DNA of 46,542 bases from RGIG1993 sp964564225 (lineage in GTDB: Bacteria; Bacillota; Clostridia; Oscillospirales; CAG-272), in contig CAZMAF010000005.1 of NCBI GenBank assembly GCA_964564225.1, forward strand, positions 1 to 46,542, in the 5' to 3' direction. The notes beneath the pieces are model-generated. The model searched no databases, was not told the DNA's origin, and saw nothing but the letters and a program-made list of their open reading frames with translations. Both the position numbers and the translations under genes were made by a program. Below, one piece after another: positions 39,881 to 46,542 of this stretch. Positions within the stretch are counted from its first letter, which is position 1. Each line of letters starts with the position of its first letter.

Positions 39881-42217
39881 GTGCTTTTTGGCACTCGGGT
39901 ACGACCGATGGAAATGTGTACCAGATGTAAAAAACGTGTCGCCGCCGTGTTTATCACGCGTATTGAGGGCGACAAGACCTTTAACGAGGGTATCTGTATG
40001 AAATGCGCTAAGGAGCTTGGTATCAAGCCCGTGAGCGATATTCTTGAAAAAATGGGACTTTCCGATGAGGATATCGAGCGTATGGAGGACGAAATGGACG
40101 GCATTATGAATCTGCCCGAACTGTCGGACGCCTCCGACGTATCCGAGGGGGATAACGGTAAAACGCCGCCCGTTGATTTCAGAAAAATCTTCGGACAGCT
40201 TGCCGGTCTCGGTCAGAATGCCGCGGGCGGCAATGAGAGCGCGCCGAAGGAAAAGCGCGGTAAGGGCAAGGAAAAGGAAGGAAAGAAATTCCTTTCGGCG
40301 TACTGCTCGGACGTGACTGCCAAGGCGCGGGAGGGCAAGCTTGACGGGATCATTGGCCGTGAGCGTGAGCTTGAAAGACTGATGCAGATTCTTTGCCGCC
40401 GTCAGAAGAACAATCCCTGTCTGATCGGTGAGCCCGGCGTTGGTAAGACTGCCATTGCCGAGGCGCTTGCTATGCGTATTATCGAGGGCAGAGTGCCTTT
40501 TAAGCTCGAAGGCAAAGAGGTACACATGCTTGACTTGACGGCGCTTGTCGCAGGCACGCAGTTCCGCGGTCAGTTTGAAACGCGTATGAAGGGGCTTATT
40601 GATGAGGTCAAGGCACTCGGCAATATCATTCTTGTGATTGACGAGGTGCATTCGATTGTCGGCGCGGGTGACTCCGAGGGCAGTATGAATGCCGCCAATA
40701 TTCTGAAGCCCGCGCTTTCACGCGGTGAAATCCAGGTGATCGGCGCGACGACTTTGACTGAATACCGCAAATACATCGAAAAGGATTCCGCTCTTGAACG
40801 CCGCTTCCAGCCGATCATTGTGGAGGAATCCTCGATTGAGGATTCGGTGGCGATTTTAAAGGGCATCAAGGGGTATTATGAAAAGTTCCACGGCATCATC
40901 GTTCCCGACGAGGTAGTGGAACGCGCGGTCATTCTGTCCGAGCGTTATATTACCGACCGTTTTCTGCCCGATAAGGCGATCGACCTTCTTGACGAGGCGT
41001 GCGCGCATCTTGCTCTTCATTCCGAGGTTGTGAGCGCTGCTGAGAGAAATCAGGCGCTTTTAAAGGCGGTAACGGCTGAGCGCGAGGCGATTGAGGCGAA
41101 AGAGCCGAAGAATGATGAGGAGCGTAATGAAAAATACCGTTCTCTTGCCGAAGCAAGAGCGAGAGAGCTTCAGGTACAGAAAACGCTCGACGATGCGCTT
41201 GCCGCGCGCGCTGATCTGAAGCTGACATTGAAGGATCTTGCTGAGGTCATTGAGGTCTGGACGGGTATTCCTTCCTCCAATATTACCGAAAATGAGTATC
41301 TGAAGATTGATCGCTTGGGCGAGCGGCTTTCCTCGCGTATTATCGGTCAGGATAAGGCGGTGGACGCCGTCGTGCGCGCCATCAAGCGCAACCGTGCGGG
41401 TGTTTCCTATAAGCGCAAACCCGTTTCCTTTATTTTTGCAGGCCCGACGGGTTTCGGCAAGACAGAGCTTGTCAAACAGCTTGCGGGTGAGCTTTTTGAT
41501 TCGCCTGATGCGCTGATTCGTCTGGATATGTCGGAATTTATGGAGAAGTTTTCGGTATCGCGCCTGATCGGTGCGCCTCCCGGCTACGTCGGTTACGACG
41601 ATGCGGGACAGCTCACCGAAAAGATCCGCCGTAAGCCTTATTCCGTCGTTTTGTTTGACGAAATCGAAAAGGCGCATCCCGACGTGATGAATATTCTTTT
41701 ACAGATTCTTGACGACGGCGTGATTACCGATGCGCGCGGTAAGAAGGTCAATTTTGAAAATACCGTTATTGTGATGACGACCAATGCGGGCGCGACGGGC
41801 GTGTCGGCAACGGCAGGTTTTCTGTCGGGGGATGCCGCATCCTATGACAGCGATAAGACCGATAAGGCGCTTTCACAGTTCTTGCGCCCTGAGTTTCTGA
41901 ACCGCGTGGATGAGATCATTACCTTCCGCTCGCTTGATAAGGATGATTTTGTGAAGATTGCAAAAATTATGCTGCGCGATCTTGAAAAAGCTCTTGCCGA
42001 AAAGGGAATTGCTCTCGTGTTTACCGAAAAAGCGGTCAAGGCGCTTGCCGAAAAGAGCTTTTCGATCAAATACGGCGCGAGAAATCTTCGCCGTACCATT
42101 CAGCGTGACGTTGAGGACGCGCTTGCGAGCCGCCTGATCAGTGATTACGAGGCGAAGATCACTGCCGTTTCGGTTGACGCCGACGATAAGGGCGCAATGC
42201 TGATCGTTTGTAACTGA
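39881..42217 (+). CDS. ClpC/ClpE-type AAA+ unfoldase with N-terminal zinc finger
   Basis: A 778-residue two-ring AAA+ chaperone that feeds ClpP. It starts with a zinc finger C-x2-C...C-x2-C (CTRCKKR...GICMKCAKELG) like ClpE and McsA, and lacks the double Clp_N repeat of ClpC. A low-complexity linker (90-135) leads to AAA-1 (GEPGVGKTAIAEALA, VIDEVHSIVG), a short coiled-coil middle domain (about 385-435), and AAA-2 (GPTGFGKTELVKQLA, LFDEIEKAHPDV), then the D2-small domain. The start is GTG at 39881 with AAAGGA upstream. An ATG at 39908 would lose only nine residues. Confidence 0.92.
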   Translation: MLFGTRVRPMEMCTRCKKRVAAVFITRIEGDKTFNEGICMKCAKELGIKPVSDILEKMGLSDEDIERMEDEMDGIMNLPELSDASDVSEGDNGKTPPVDFRKIFGQLAGLGQNAAGGNESAPKEKRGKGKEKEGKKFLSAYCSDVTAKAREGKLDGIIGRERELERLMQILCRRQKNNPCLIGEPGVGKTAIAEALAMRIIEGRVPFKLEGKEVHMLDLTALVAGTQFRGQFETRMKGLIDEVKALGNIILVIDEVHSIVGAGDSEGSMNAANILKPALSRGEIQVIGATTLTEYRKYIEKDSALERRFQPIIVEESSIEDSVAILKGIKGYYEKFHGIIVPDEVVERAVILSERYITDRFLPDKAIDLLDEACAHLALHSEVVSAAERNQALLKAVTAEREAIEAKEPKNDEERNEKYRSLAEARARELQVQKTLDDALAARADLKLTLKDLAEVIEVWTGIPSSNITENEYLKIDRLGERLSSRIIGQDKAVDAVVRAIKRNRAGVSYKRKPVSFIFAGPTGFGKTELVKQLAGELFDSPDALIRLDMSEFMEKFSVSRLIGAPPGYVGYDDAGQLTEKIRRKPYSVVLFDEIEKAHPDVMNILLQILDDGVITDARGKKVNFENTVIVMTTNAGATGVSATAGFLSGDAASYDSDKTDKALSQFLRPEFLNRVDEIITFRSLDKDDFVKIAKIMLRDLEKALAEKGIALVFTEKAVKALAEKSFSIKYGARNLRRTIQRDVEDALASRLISDYEAKITAVSVDADDKGAMLIVCN

Positions 42218-42223
42218 CGGTTT

Positions 42224-42278
42224 GTGGGAAAGCTTTTTCAAAAAGTTTTCCCACGCCTTTTCAAAGTTCTTTGGAAAG
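42224..42278. repeat. Dispersed intergenic repeat, long palindrome and module A remnant
   Basis: A 31-base near-perfect palindrome GTGGGAAAGCTTTTTC... / ...AAAAAGTTTTCCCAC (42224-42254) is followed by CCTTTTCAAAGTTCTTTGG. It could act as the terminator of the unfoldase gene. I see no gene in 42218-42493; the 64-codon frame there begins with TTG and lacks support. Confidence 0.7.
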
Positions 42279-42493
42279 GAAAAATACAGTTGGATTGATC
42301 GGTCAGGCGAACGGTTCTGCCATGCCGTTTTTAACTGATAACGTATATAATATATTGATGAAAAAATTTTTCCTTCAATTGCCGGATGTAAATGAATCGG
42401 CAGCGAGTAATATATTCATCATTATTGGAAAAACGGTTATAACGTCACATAGTAAAACCACCTAAAAGGATGCTTTTTGAAGGGAGGGAGGAC

Positions 42494-45025
42494 ATGAAAA
42501 ACATACATATTCTGAAGGCGGCGGACGCATTGACAAAGCTTGCCTCTCAGGATGGAGGAATGCCAAAAGATTCGCCGCGCAATCAAAACGGAAACGCGCA
42601 GGACGCACAAGGCAAAATACTCCGCTATTTCACCCCCTTTTTGTCCGCTCCCCTTCTGATTTTATTTGCGATCACCGTTTGCGCCGCCTTTCTTGCCGAG
42701 GAGGCGGCGATCGGTTATACGTCGCTTTTTGCCTTCGGGCTTTTTCTTTACGTCTGGTATGCTGCTTACCGTTCTGCCGTTGAGAGCATTGAAAAAAAAG
42801 AGGCACTCTGCGGCGCGTATATCCGTGTTGTCCGTGAGGGAGAACAGTTGCTTTTACCGAGTGAGGACCTCGTTTGCGGGGATATTGTTCTGATGAAGCA
42901 AGGCGACCGTCTTTTTGCCGACTGCCGTATTTTGGATGCCGATTCGCTTTTCGTCAAAGAGCGGATATCGGGAGAGGAAAGATGTGTCAATAAGTACGCA
43001 TCGCCCTGTGAAGGGCGCTACGAGGACGCCGACAATATGCTCTGGACCGACAGTGTGATTCTTGCGGGCAGTTGCCGCGCGCTTGTTGCGGCAGTGGGGG
43101 ACGGACGGCGTGTGACGGCAAACGCCGCCGATTTGCCGGGAGAGAATTGGCTTTTGGGAAAATTTTCGGATAGTCTTAAAAAAATTTCTCTTACCGCTTC
43201 GGTATCGCTTCTCGGCATCGTATTTTTTGCCGCGATCTTCGGACTTACGCCGCTTTCTGCGAACGGTTTGTGGCAGGATTGGCTTTTTGCCGTTTCCTTT
43301 GCCGCAACGACAGCCGTCGAGCTTCTCACACTTGCGCAGGCAGTTTCTCTTAGCCACGCTCTCTCTTTGAATACTACGGTTTTTCCAAAAAATAACGCAT
43401 CTTTTGAGACGCTTGCATCGGTAGATCACGTTATTCTTCCGACAAGGGCGTTCCGGGACGAGCTTTCCTGCGAGGCAAGCGCTTTTCTTTTGCCGGGCGA
43501 GGAGGGTGTCGGCGTTGAGGTACTTTCAGCTTCGCCCACCGAGGCAGGCAAGCGCCTTCTCAAAAATGCCGTTCTGACGGTAAACGCTTGTAAAAACGGC
43601 GGTCTTTCCTCGCCGCTTTGGTACAATACGGTTGATAAGCCGATAAGCGCGCTTTGTGAAAAATACGCTTTTACATATACCGATACCGCCGAAACCATAG
43701 CGGTGTGCGCGCTTGAAAACTCTTTGTTCTGCCGCATATTCAGGCGGGGTGAAAACACCTTCGTTTCACTTTGCGGCGATTGCCGTTATCTTTTGCCGCT
43801 TGCGGGCTTTTGGTACTGCGGCGACACCATCGCGCCTTTTCGTGAGAGCGACGGCGCGTGTTTTCTGAAACCGGGCGCTGTCGGTGTTGCCATCGGAACG
43901 CTCCCGCGGGATGCAGCATACGATGAAAGGTCGCTCATGAAAGCGCTTTCGGGCAAGCTTGTTTTCGAGGGCGCGATTATGACGGAGTCGGATACCGCCG
44001 CCTTTTCTGCATGGTATCGCAGATTTTCGGACGCGGGCATTTCGCTTGCCGTTGTTTGTGAAAATGCCGTTGACTATTCGGTTTTTCAAAAACTGACTGC
44101 CAAAACGCCGGTTACGCTTTTGAATGCGCCTTCGCCCAAGGCGCTTTCGGACTATATTTCGGCAAAGCGAAAATCGTCAAAGACGGTGCTTTTTGCAATG
44201 CGTGACTCTGCCGATGCCGAAGCGGCGTCTTTTGCCGACGTTTCTGTTTTTCATACCGATCTGCCGAAGCGCGAGGCGGAAAAACCGTCGGTTCGTCCTC
44301 AGCTTGCCGATCACGGCGCAAGCGATGCGCGCGCTGCTGCCGATTGGCTGTACAGCGCATCTTCGTCGGCGCTTGCCGATATGAAGCGCGCGCTTTGTGA
44401 TTCTTACGACCGTGTGACGAAGGCAACGTCTTATCTTTTTTGCACCCTTGCCGTCAAGCTTTTTCCAACGCTCTTTGCGATTGTACTCGGTAAAGATCTT
44501 GTCAGCGCGCTCTTTTTCGTTCTGATGGGATTCGGGTTTGATACGCTTGCCGTTTTTTCGGTTATATACAGACCGACAGGCAAAGACATGCATAGCTTTT
44601 CATCGGCAAGACTTTTCGAGCGTGTGATTGCATCCTTGGCGACGGGCTCTTTGGCAGGTATCGGCGCGCTTGTTTTTTCGCTGGTTGTCTCGTCGTATTT
44701 TTCGCTTTCTGCCGAGGTGTTTTCGACGGTGGCGATTCTTGCCGTGTCGCTCGTTTCTTTCGGACTTCGCTATTTTCAGCCGCATTCCCGATTTTCGCCG
44801 ACGGCATCGCTCGGAACGGGACTTACCGTCGGGGGCTCTGTTCTTCTTTTTGTTTTGCTTCTGGCTCGGGGAAGCTTTGGCAAATTCGGACTTCTTTTCC
44901 TCGTTGCGAATATCGCGCTCCTCTTGTCAGCAGAGCTTACCGTTTTTCTGATCTTGAAGAAATTTCGCCGGACCTCTGCAAAAAAAAGTGAAAAATCCTG
45001 CAAAAAAAAGCAAAAAAAGACTTGA
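42494..45025 (+). CDS. P-type ATPase-like membrane protein lacking catalytic motifs (pseudoenzyme)
   Basis: An 843-residue protein with full P-type ATPase layout: about 50 N-terminal residues, helices M1-M2 (52-92), an actuator-like domain (110-225, LPSEDLVCGDIVLMKQGDRLFADCRIL..DSLFVKERISGEE), M3-M4 (232-288), a large cytoplasmic region (295-640) and six C-terminal helices. Motif by motif it is degenerate: TGES reads SGEE (159-162), PEGL in M4 reads VELL (275-278), DKTGTLT reads about PTRAFRD (316-322) so the phosphorylated aspartate is missing, and GDGxNDxP reads MRDSADAE (569-576). The frame is intact and codon use matches neighbours, so it is a maintained gene. GGAGGGAGG precedes ATG 42494. 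No substrate can be assigned. Confidence 0.85.
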   Translation: MKNIHILKAADALTKLASQDGGMPKDSPRNQNGNAQDAQGKILRYFTPFLSAPLLILFAITVCAAFLAEEAAIGYTSLFAFGLFLYVWYAAYRSAVESIEKKEALCGAYIRVVREGEQLLLPSEDLVCGDIVLMKQGDRLFADCRILDADSLFVKERISGEERCVNKYASPCEGRYEDADNMLWTDSVILAGSCRALVAAVGDGRRVTANAADLPGENWLLGKFSDSLKKISLTASVSLLGIVFFAAIFGLTPLSANGLWQDWLFAVSFAATTAVELLTLAQAVSLSHALSLNTTVFPKNNASFETLASVDHVILPTRAFRDELSCEASAFLLPGEEGVGVEVLSASPTEAGKRLLKNAVLTVNACKNGGLSSPLWYNTVDKPISALCEKYAFTYTDTAETIAVCALENSLFCRIFRRGENTFVSLCGDCRYLLPLAGFWYCGDTIAPFRESDGACFLKPGAVGVAIGTLPRDAAYDERSLMKALSGKLVFEGAIMTESDTAAFSAWYRRFSDAGISLAVVCENAVDYSVFQKLTAKTPVTLLNAPSPKALSDYISAKRKSSKTVLFAMRDSADAEAASFADVSVFHTDLPKREAEKPSVRPQLADHGASDARAAADWLYSASSSALADMKRALCDSYDRVTKATSYLFCTLAVKLFPTLFAIVLGKDLVSALFFVLMGFGFDTLAVFSVIYRPTGKDMHSFSSARLFERVIASLATGSLAGIGALVFSLVVSSYFSLSAEVFSTVAILAVSLVSFGLRYFQPHSRFSPTASLGTGLTVGGSVLLFVLLLARGSFGKFGLLFLVANIALLLSAELTVFLILKKFRRTSAKKSEKSCKKKQKKT

Positions 45026-45050
45026 CAAAACCAAAAAAGTGTGATAAGAT
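45022..45050 (+). promoter_or_regulatory. Promoter of rplJ-rplL
   Basis: TTGACA, 17-base spacer, TAAGAT. The -35 box overlaps the stop codon of the P-type ATPase-like gene. Confidence 0.88.
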
Positions 45051-45060
45051 ACACGGGTGA

Positions 45061-45163
45061 GCCAAAGACAGTAGGTTTCCCTAAAAGCGAAAGCTTTCCT
45101 ACCGAGGTTGCGAATTTCAAGAAGACCGTCCTTTGACGGTGCATTACTTTGCTTTTTGAATTT
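45061..45163 (+). promoter_or_regulatory. Ribosomal protein L10 leader
   Basis: The AAAGACAGTAGG...CCTACCGAGGTT arrangement is the L10 leader pattern: outer stem GTAGG (45071-45075) with CCTAC (45098-45102), and inner AAAGC-GAAA-GCTTT tetraloop hairpin (45084-45097). L10-L12 complex binding to this leader regulates rplJL. A small hairpin ACCGTC-CTTT-GACGGT (45125-45140) follows. CAAGAAG (45118-45124) can pair with CTTCTTG (45165-45171) in the terminator arm, giving a likely antiterminator. Confidence 0.85.
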
Positions 45164-45201
45164 CCTTCTTGTTCTTTGGTGAGAACAAGAAGGATTTTTT
45201 T
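45164..45201 (+). terminator. Attenuator terminator in the rplJL leader
   Basis: A 12-bp perfect stem CCTTCTTGTTCT / AGAACAAGAAGG with a 6-base loop, followed by seven T, located 30 bases before rplJ. It would stop transcription before the gene unless antiterminated. Confidence 0.93.
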
Positions 45202-45230
45202 GTTCTCTCAATTTTATAGGAGGTGAAACT

Positions 45231-45764
45231 ATGCCGAGCGCAAAGATTCTCGAACAGAAAGTTGCCGTTGTTAACGAGCTTGCTGAAAAGCTTAAGAACG
45301 CTGTTGCTGCCGTTGTCGTTTCCTATCAGGGTATTAACACCGAGGACGACACCAAGCTCCGCGCCGATCTGAGAAAGGCAGGCGTTGAGTACAAGGTTTA
45401 CAAGAACTCCGCAATGGCAAGAGCTTGCAAAATGGCAGGCTATGCTGAAATGGAGCCCATGTTTGAAGGCATGACTGCTATCGCGTATACCGTGGAGGAT
45501 GCGGTTGCTCCCGCAAAGATCCTGAAGGAATATGCCGACAAGATCAAGCTTGACACGTTCAAGCTCAAGGGTGGCTTTATTGATGGCGAAGTGATTGATA
45601 CCGCTAAGGTTGAAGCACTTGCTGCAACTCCCGCAAAGCCCGTTCTCGTTTGCAAGCTTATGGGTAGCATGATGAGTCCCCTTTACGGACTTGCTTATGC
45701 TCTTCAGGCTGTTATCGACAAGTCGGGTGAAGCTCCCGAAGAAGCTGCCGTTGCAGCTGAATAA
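45231..45764 (+). CDS. rplJ: 50S ribosomal protein L10
   Basis: A 177-residue stalk base protein that binds 23S rRNA and L12 dimers. Conserved marks are the N-terminal KILEQKVAVVNELAEKLKNA, VVVSYQGINTEDDTKLRADLRKAG and YKVYKNSAMARA, and the L12-binding C-terminal helix. AGGAGG lies before the ATG. It is regulated by the leader and attenuator above. The normal upstream neighbours rplK-rplA are absent; instead the P-type ATPase-like gene precedes. Confidence 0.97.
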   Translation: MPSAKILEQKVAVVNELAEKLKNAVAAVVVSYQGINTEDDTKLRADLRKAGVEYKVYKNSAMARACKMAGYAEMEPMFEGMTAIAYTVEDAVAPAKILKEYADKIKLDTFKLKGGFIDGEVIDTAKVEALAATPAKPVLVCKLMGSMMSPLYGLAYALQAVIDKSGEAPEEAAVAAE

Positions 45765-45831
45765 TTGACCGTTCAGACGGAAAACAAACTTATTTAAAAA
45801 TTATTTATTTACTAATTGGAGGATAATTAAA

Positions 45832-46209
45832 ATGGCTAGCGAAAAGATTACTAACATTTTTGAAGAAATCAAAACCCTTACCATTCTTGAAATGGCTGAA
45901 CTTGTAAAGATGCTTGAAGAGGAATTCGGTGTATCCGCTGCTCCCGTTGCTGTTGCTGCAGGTCCTGCTGCCGCTGCTGCTCCCGTAGAAGAAAAGACCG
46001 AATTTGACGTTGTTCTTACCGGCTTTGACGCTGCTAAGAAGGTTGCAGTTATCAAGGTTGTTCGTGAGATCACCGGTCTTGGTCTGAAGGACGCTAAGGA
46101 TGCTGTTGAAGGCGCTCCTAAGGTTCTTAAGGAAGCTATCTCGAAGGCTGATGCCGAGAAGTACAAGGCTGACCTCACCGAGGCAGGCGCTACTGTAGAA
46201 ATCAAGTAA
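45832..46209 (+). CDS. rplL: 50S ribosomal protein L7/L12
   Basis: A 125-residue stalk protein that recruits translation factors. The N-terminal dimer helix (EKITNIFEEIKTLTILEMAELVKMLEEEFGV) is followed by the alanine-rich hinge (AAPVAVAAGPAAAAAPVEEKT) and the C-terminal domain with KVAVIKVVREITGLGLKDAKD, the factor-binding site. GGAGG precedes the ATG. It follows rplJ by 67 bases and is followed by a terminator. Confidence 0.98.
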   Translation: MASEKITNIFEEIKTLTILEMAELVKMLEEEFGVSAAPVAVAAGPAAAAAPVEEKTEFDVVLTGFDAAKKVAVIKVVREITGLGLKDAKDAVEGAPKVLKEAISKADAEKYKADLTEAGATVEIK

Positions 46210-46283
46210 TTTCTATTGCATATTTCACCGCGCAAGGCTCTTCTTTGTGGGTGCAAATCAGGGATTTTTAATCCCCGGGAAAT

Positions 46284-46318
46284 GGCATAGCCGTGAATTC
46301 GGCTATGCCGTTTTCGTT
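46284..46318 (+). terminator. Intrinsic terminator after rplL
   Basis: A 10-bp perfect stem GGCATAGCCG / CGGCTATGCC with loop TGAATT and a TTTTCGTTT tract. Confidence 0.85.
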
Positions 46319-46469
46319 TGTGCGGGTGTTTTACGGTATGGCATTTATATGACGCGGAGCGCGGCGCAGATTTGCGCTTCTTGCGGCAAAAGAGGAAAAG
46401 GCTTTGTCAGACGTTTGGTGATTTTTGAAAACATTTTATTTCTTTAGTAAAATTTTTTAGTAAAAACGG

Positions 46470-46498
46470 TAGACATTTTCAAAAAATTTTGTTATACT
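46470..46498 (+). promoter_or_regulatory. Promoter for a gene beyond the right edge
   Basis: TAGACA, 17-base spacer, TATACT. The 333 bases after rplL hold only the terminator and this promoter; no coding sequence is seen. In related bacteria rpoB often follows rplL, so that is a guess for the next gene. Confidence 0.72.
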
Positions 46499-46542
46499 GA
46501 GTACATCATAATTGTATCGGCCCTTTTTGTTCGGCGTGTTTT

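Noticed and set aside
39877..39930. 17-codon ATG frame (MSAFWHSGTTDGNVYQM) overlapping the GTG start of the Clp gene
   Set aside because: Possible leader peptide, but the AAAGGA site serves the GTG equally well and nothing in the composition suggests regulation.
42271..42465. 64-codon plus-strand frame in the gap before the P-type ATPase-like gene
   Set aside because: It begins with TTG, starts inside the intergenic repeat, has no convincing ribosome binding site and no recognisable sequence.
42494..45025. Annotation as a functional cation-transporting P-type ATPase
   Set aside because: Overall homology would support it, but the missing phosphorylation aspartate rules out the standard transport cycle.

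Overview
The window is 46.5 kb of a low-to-mid GC Bacillota chromosome, most probably class Clostridia and an anaerobic gut-type lineage. The basis is a complete Rnf ion-translocating ferredoxin:NAD+ oxidoreductase operon, a group II ECF transporter core, an LCP/TagA-type cell-envelope set, BspA-like leucine-rich repeat proteins, AGGAGG-type ribosome binding sites, TTGACA-N17-TATAAT promoters and an L10 leader attenuator. I cannot place it to genus. No phage, IS element, integrase, CRISPR array, tRNA or rRNA was found.

Layout. 1-6.1 kb: the 3' end of pnp, a BspA-like LRR gene, rsmG-mnmG, and a low-molecular-weight tyrosine phosphatase. 6.4-14.7 kb, minus strand: one ten-gene redox operon, rnfC-D-G-E-A-B followed by a NusG-II-like protein, a Gx/ECF-S-like membrane protein, an FMN_bind-like lipoprotein and an ApbE flavin transferase, all behind a perfect consensus promoter. 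15.0-17.7 kb: a polar amino acid ABC transporter whose binding protein is circularly permuted. 17.7-22.5 kb, minus strand: a degenerate TIR-like protein with a polysaccharide deacetylase, a Nif3-like protein, a second LRR protein, and a TrmA/RlmD-type rRNA methyltransferase. 22.8-30.5 kb, plus strand: a cell-surface block (DUF4358-like lipoprotein, MBOAT O-acyltransferase, DHHW-like SGNH protein, LCP protein, RNase HI, TagA glycosyltransferase, an unknown membrane protein, a methyltransferase). 30.6-39.9 kb: a decayed LRR fragment, ruvCAB, a 59-residue cysteine protein, an rRNA-type methyltransferase, ecfA1-ecfA2-ecfT-truA, a DUF5711 protein and a CvpA protein. 39.9-46.5 kb: a ClpC/ClpE-type AAA+ unfoldase with a zinc finger, a P-type ATPase pseudoenzyme, and rplJ-rplL behind an L10 leader with a terminator.

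How the genes work together. The Rnf operon carries its own likely maturation set: ApbE attaches FMN to the RnfG and RnfD threonines, and the Gx/ECF-S-like protein could move the flavin precursor across the membrane, possibly energised by the ECF core encoded 26 kb away. The 22.8-28.4 kb genes fit assembly, O-acylation and attachment of a wall glycopolymer.

Most worth a second look: (1) the P-type ATPase homologue that has lost the phosphorylation aspartate, the PEGL motif and the GDGxND motif; (2) the circularly permuted solute-binding protein paired with an ATPase carrying a roughly 70-residue insert; (3) the double-flavin RnfG and its flavinylation neighbourhood, including a 12-bp perfect hairpin that covers the apbE ribosome binding site; (4) a TIR-like protein lacking the catalytic glutamate; (5) a dispersed intergenic repeat family with at least seven copies; (6) an LRR gene fossil. 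All assignments are from reading the sequence; no database search was run.
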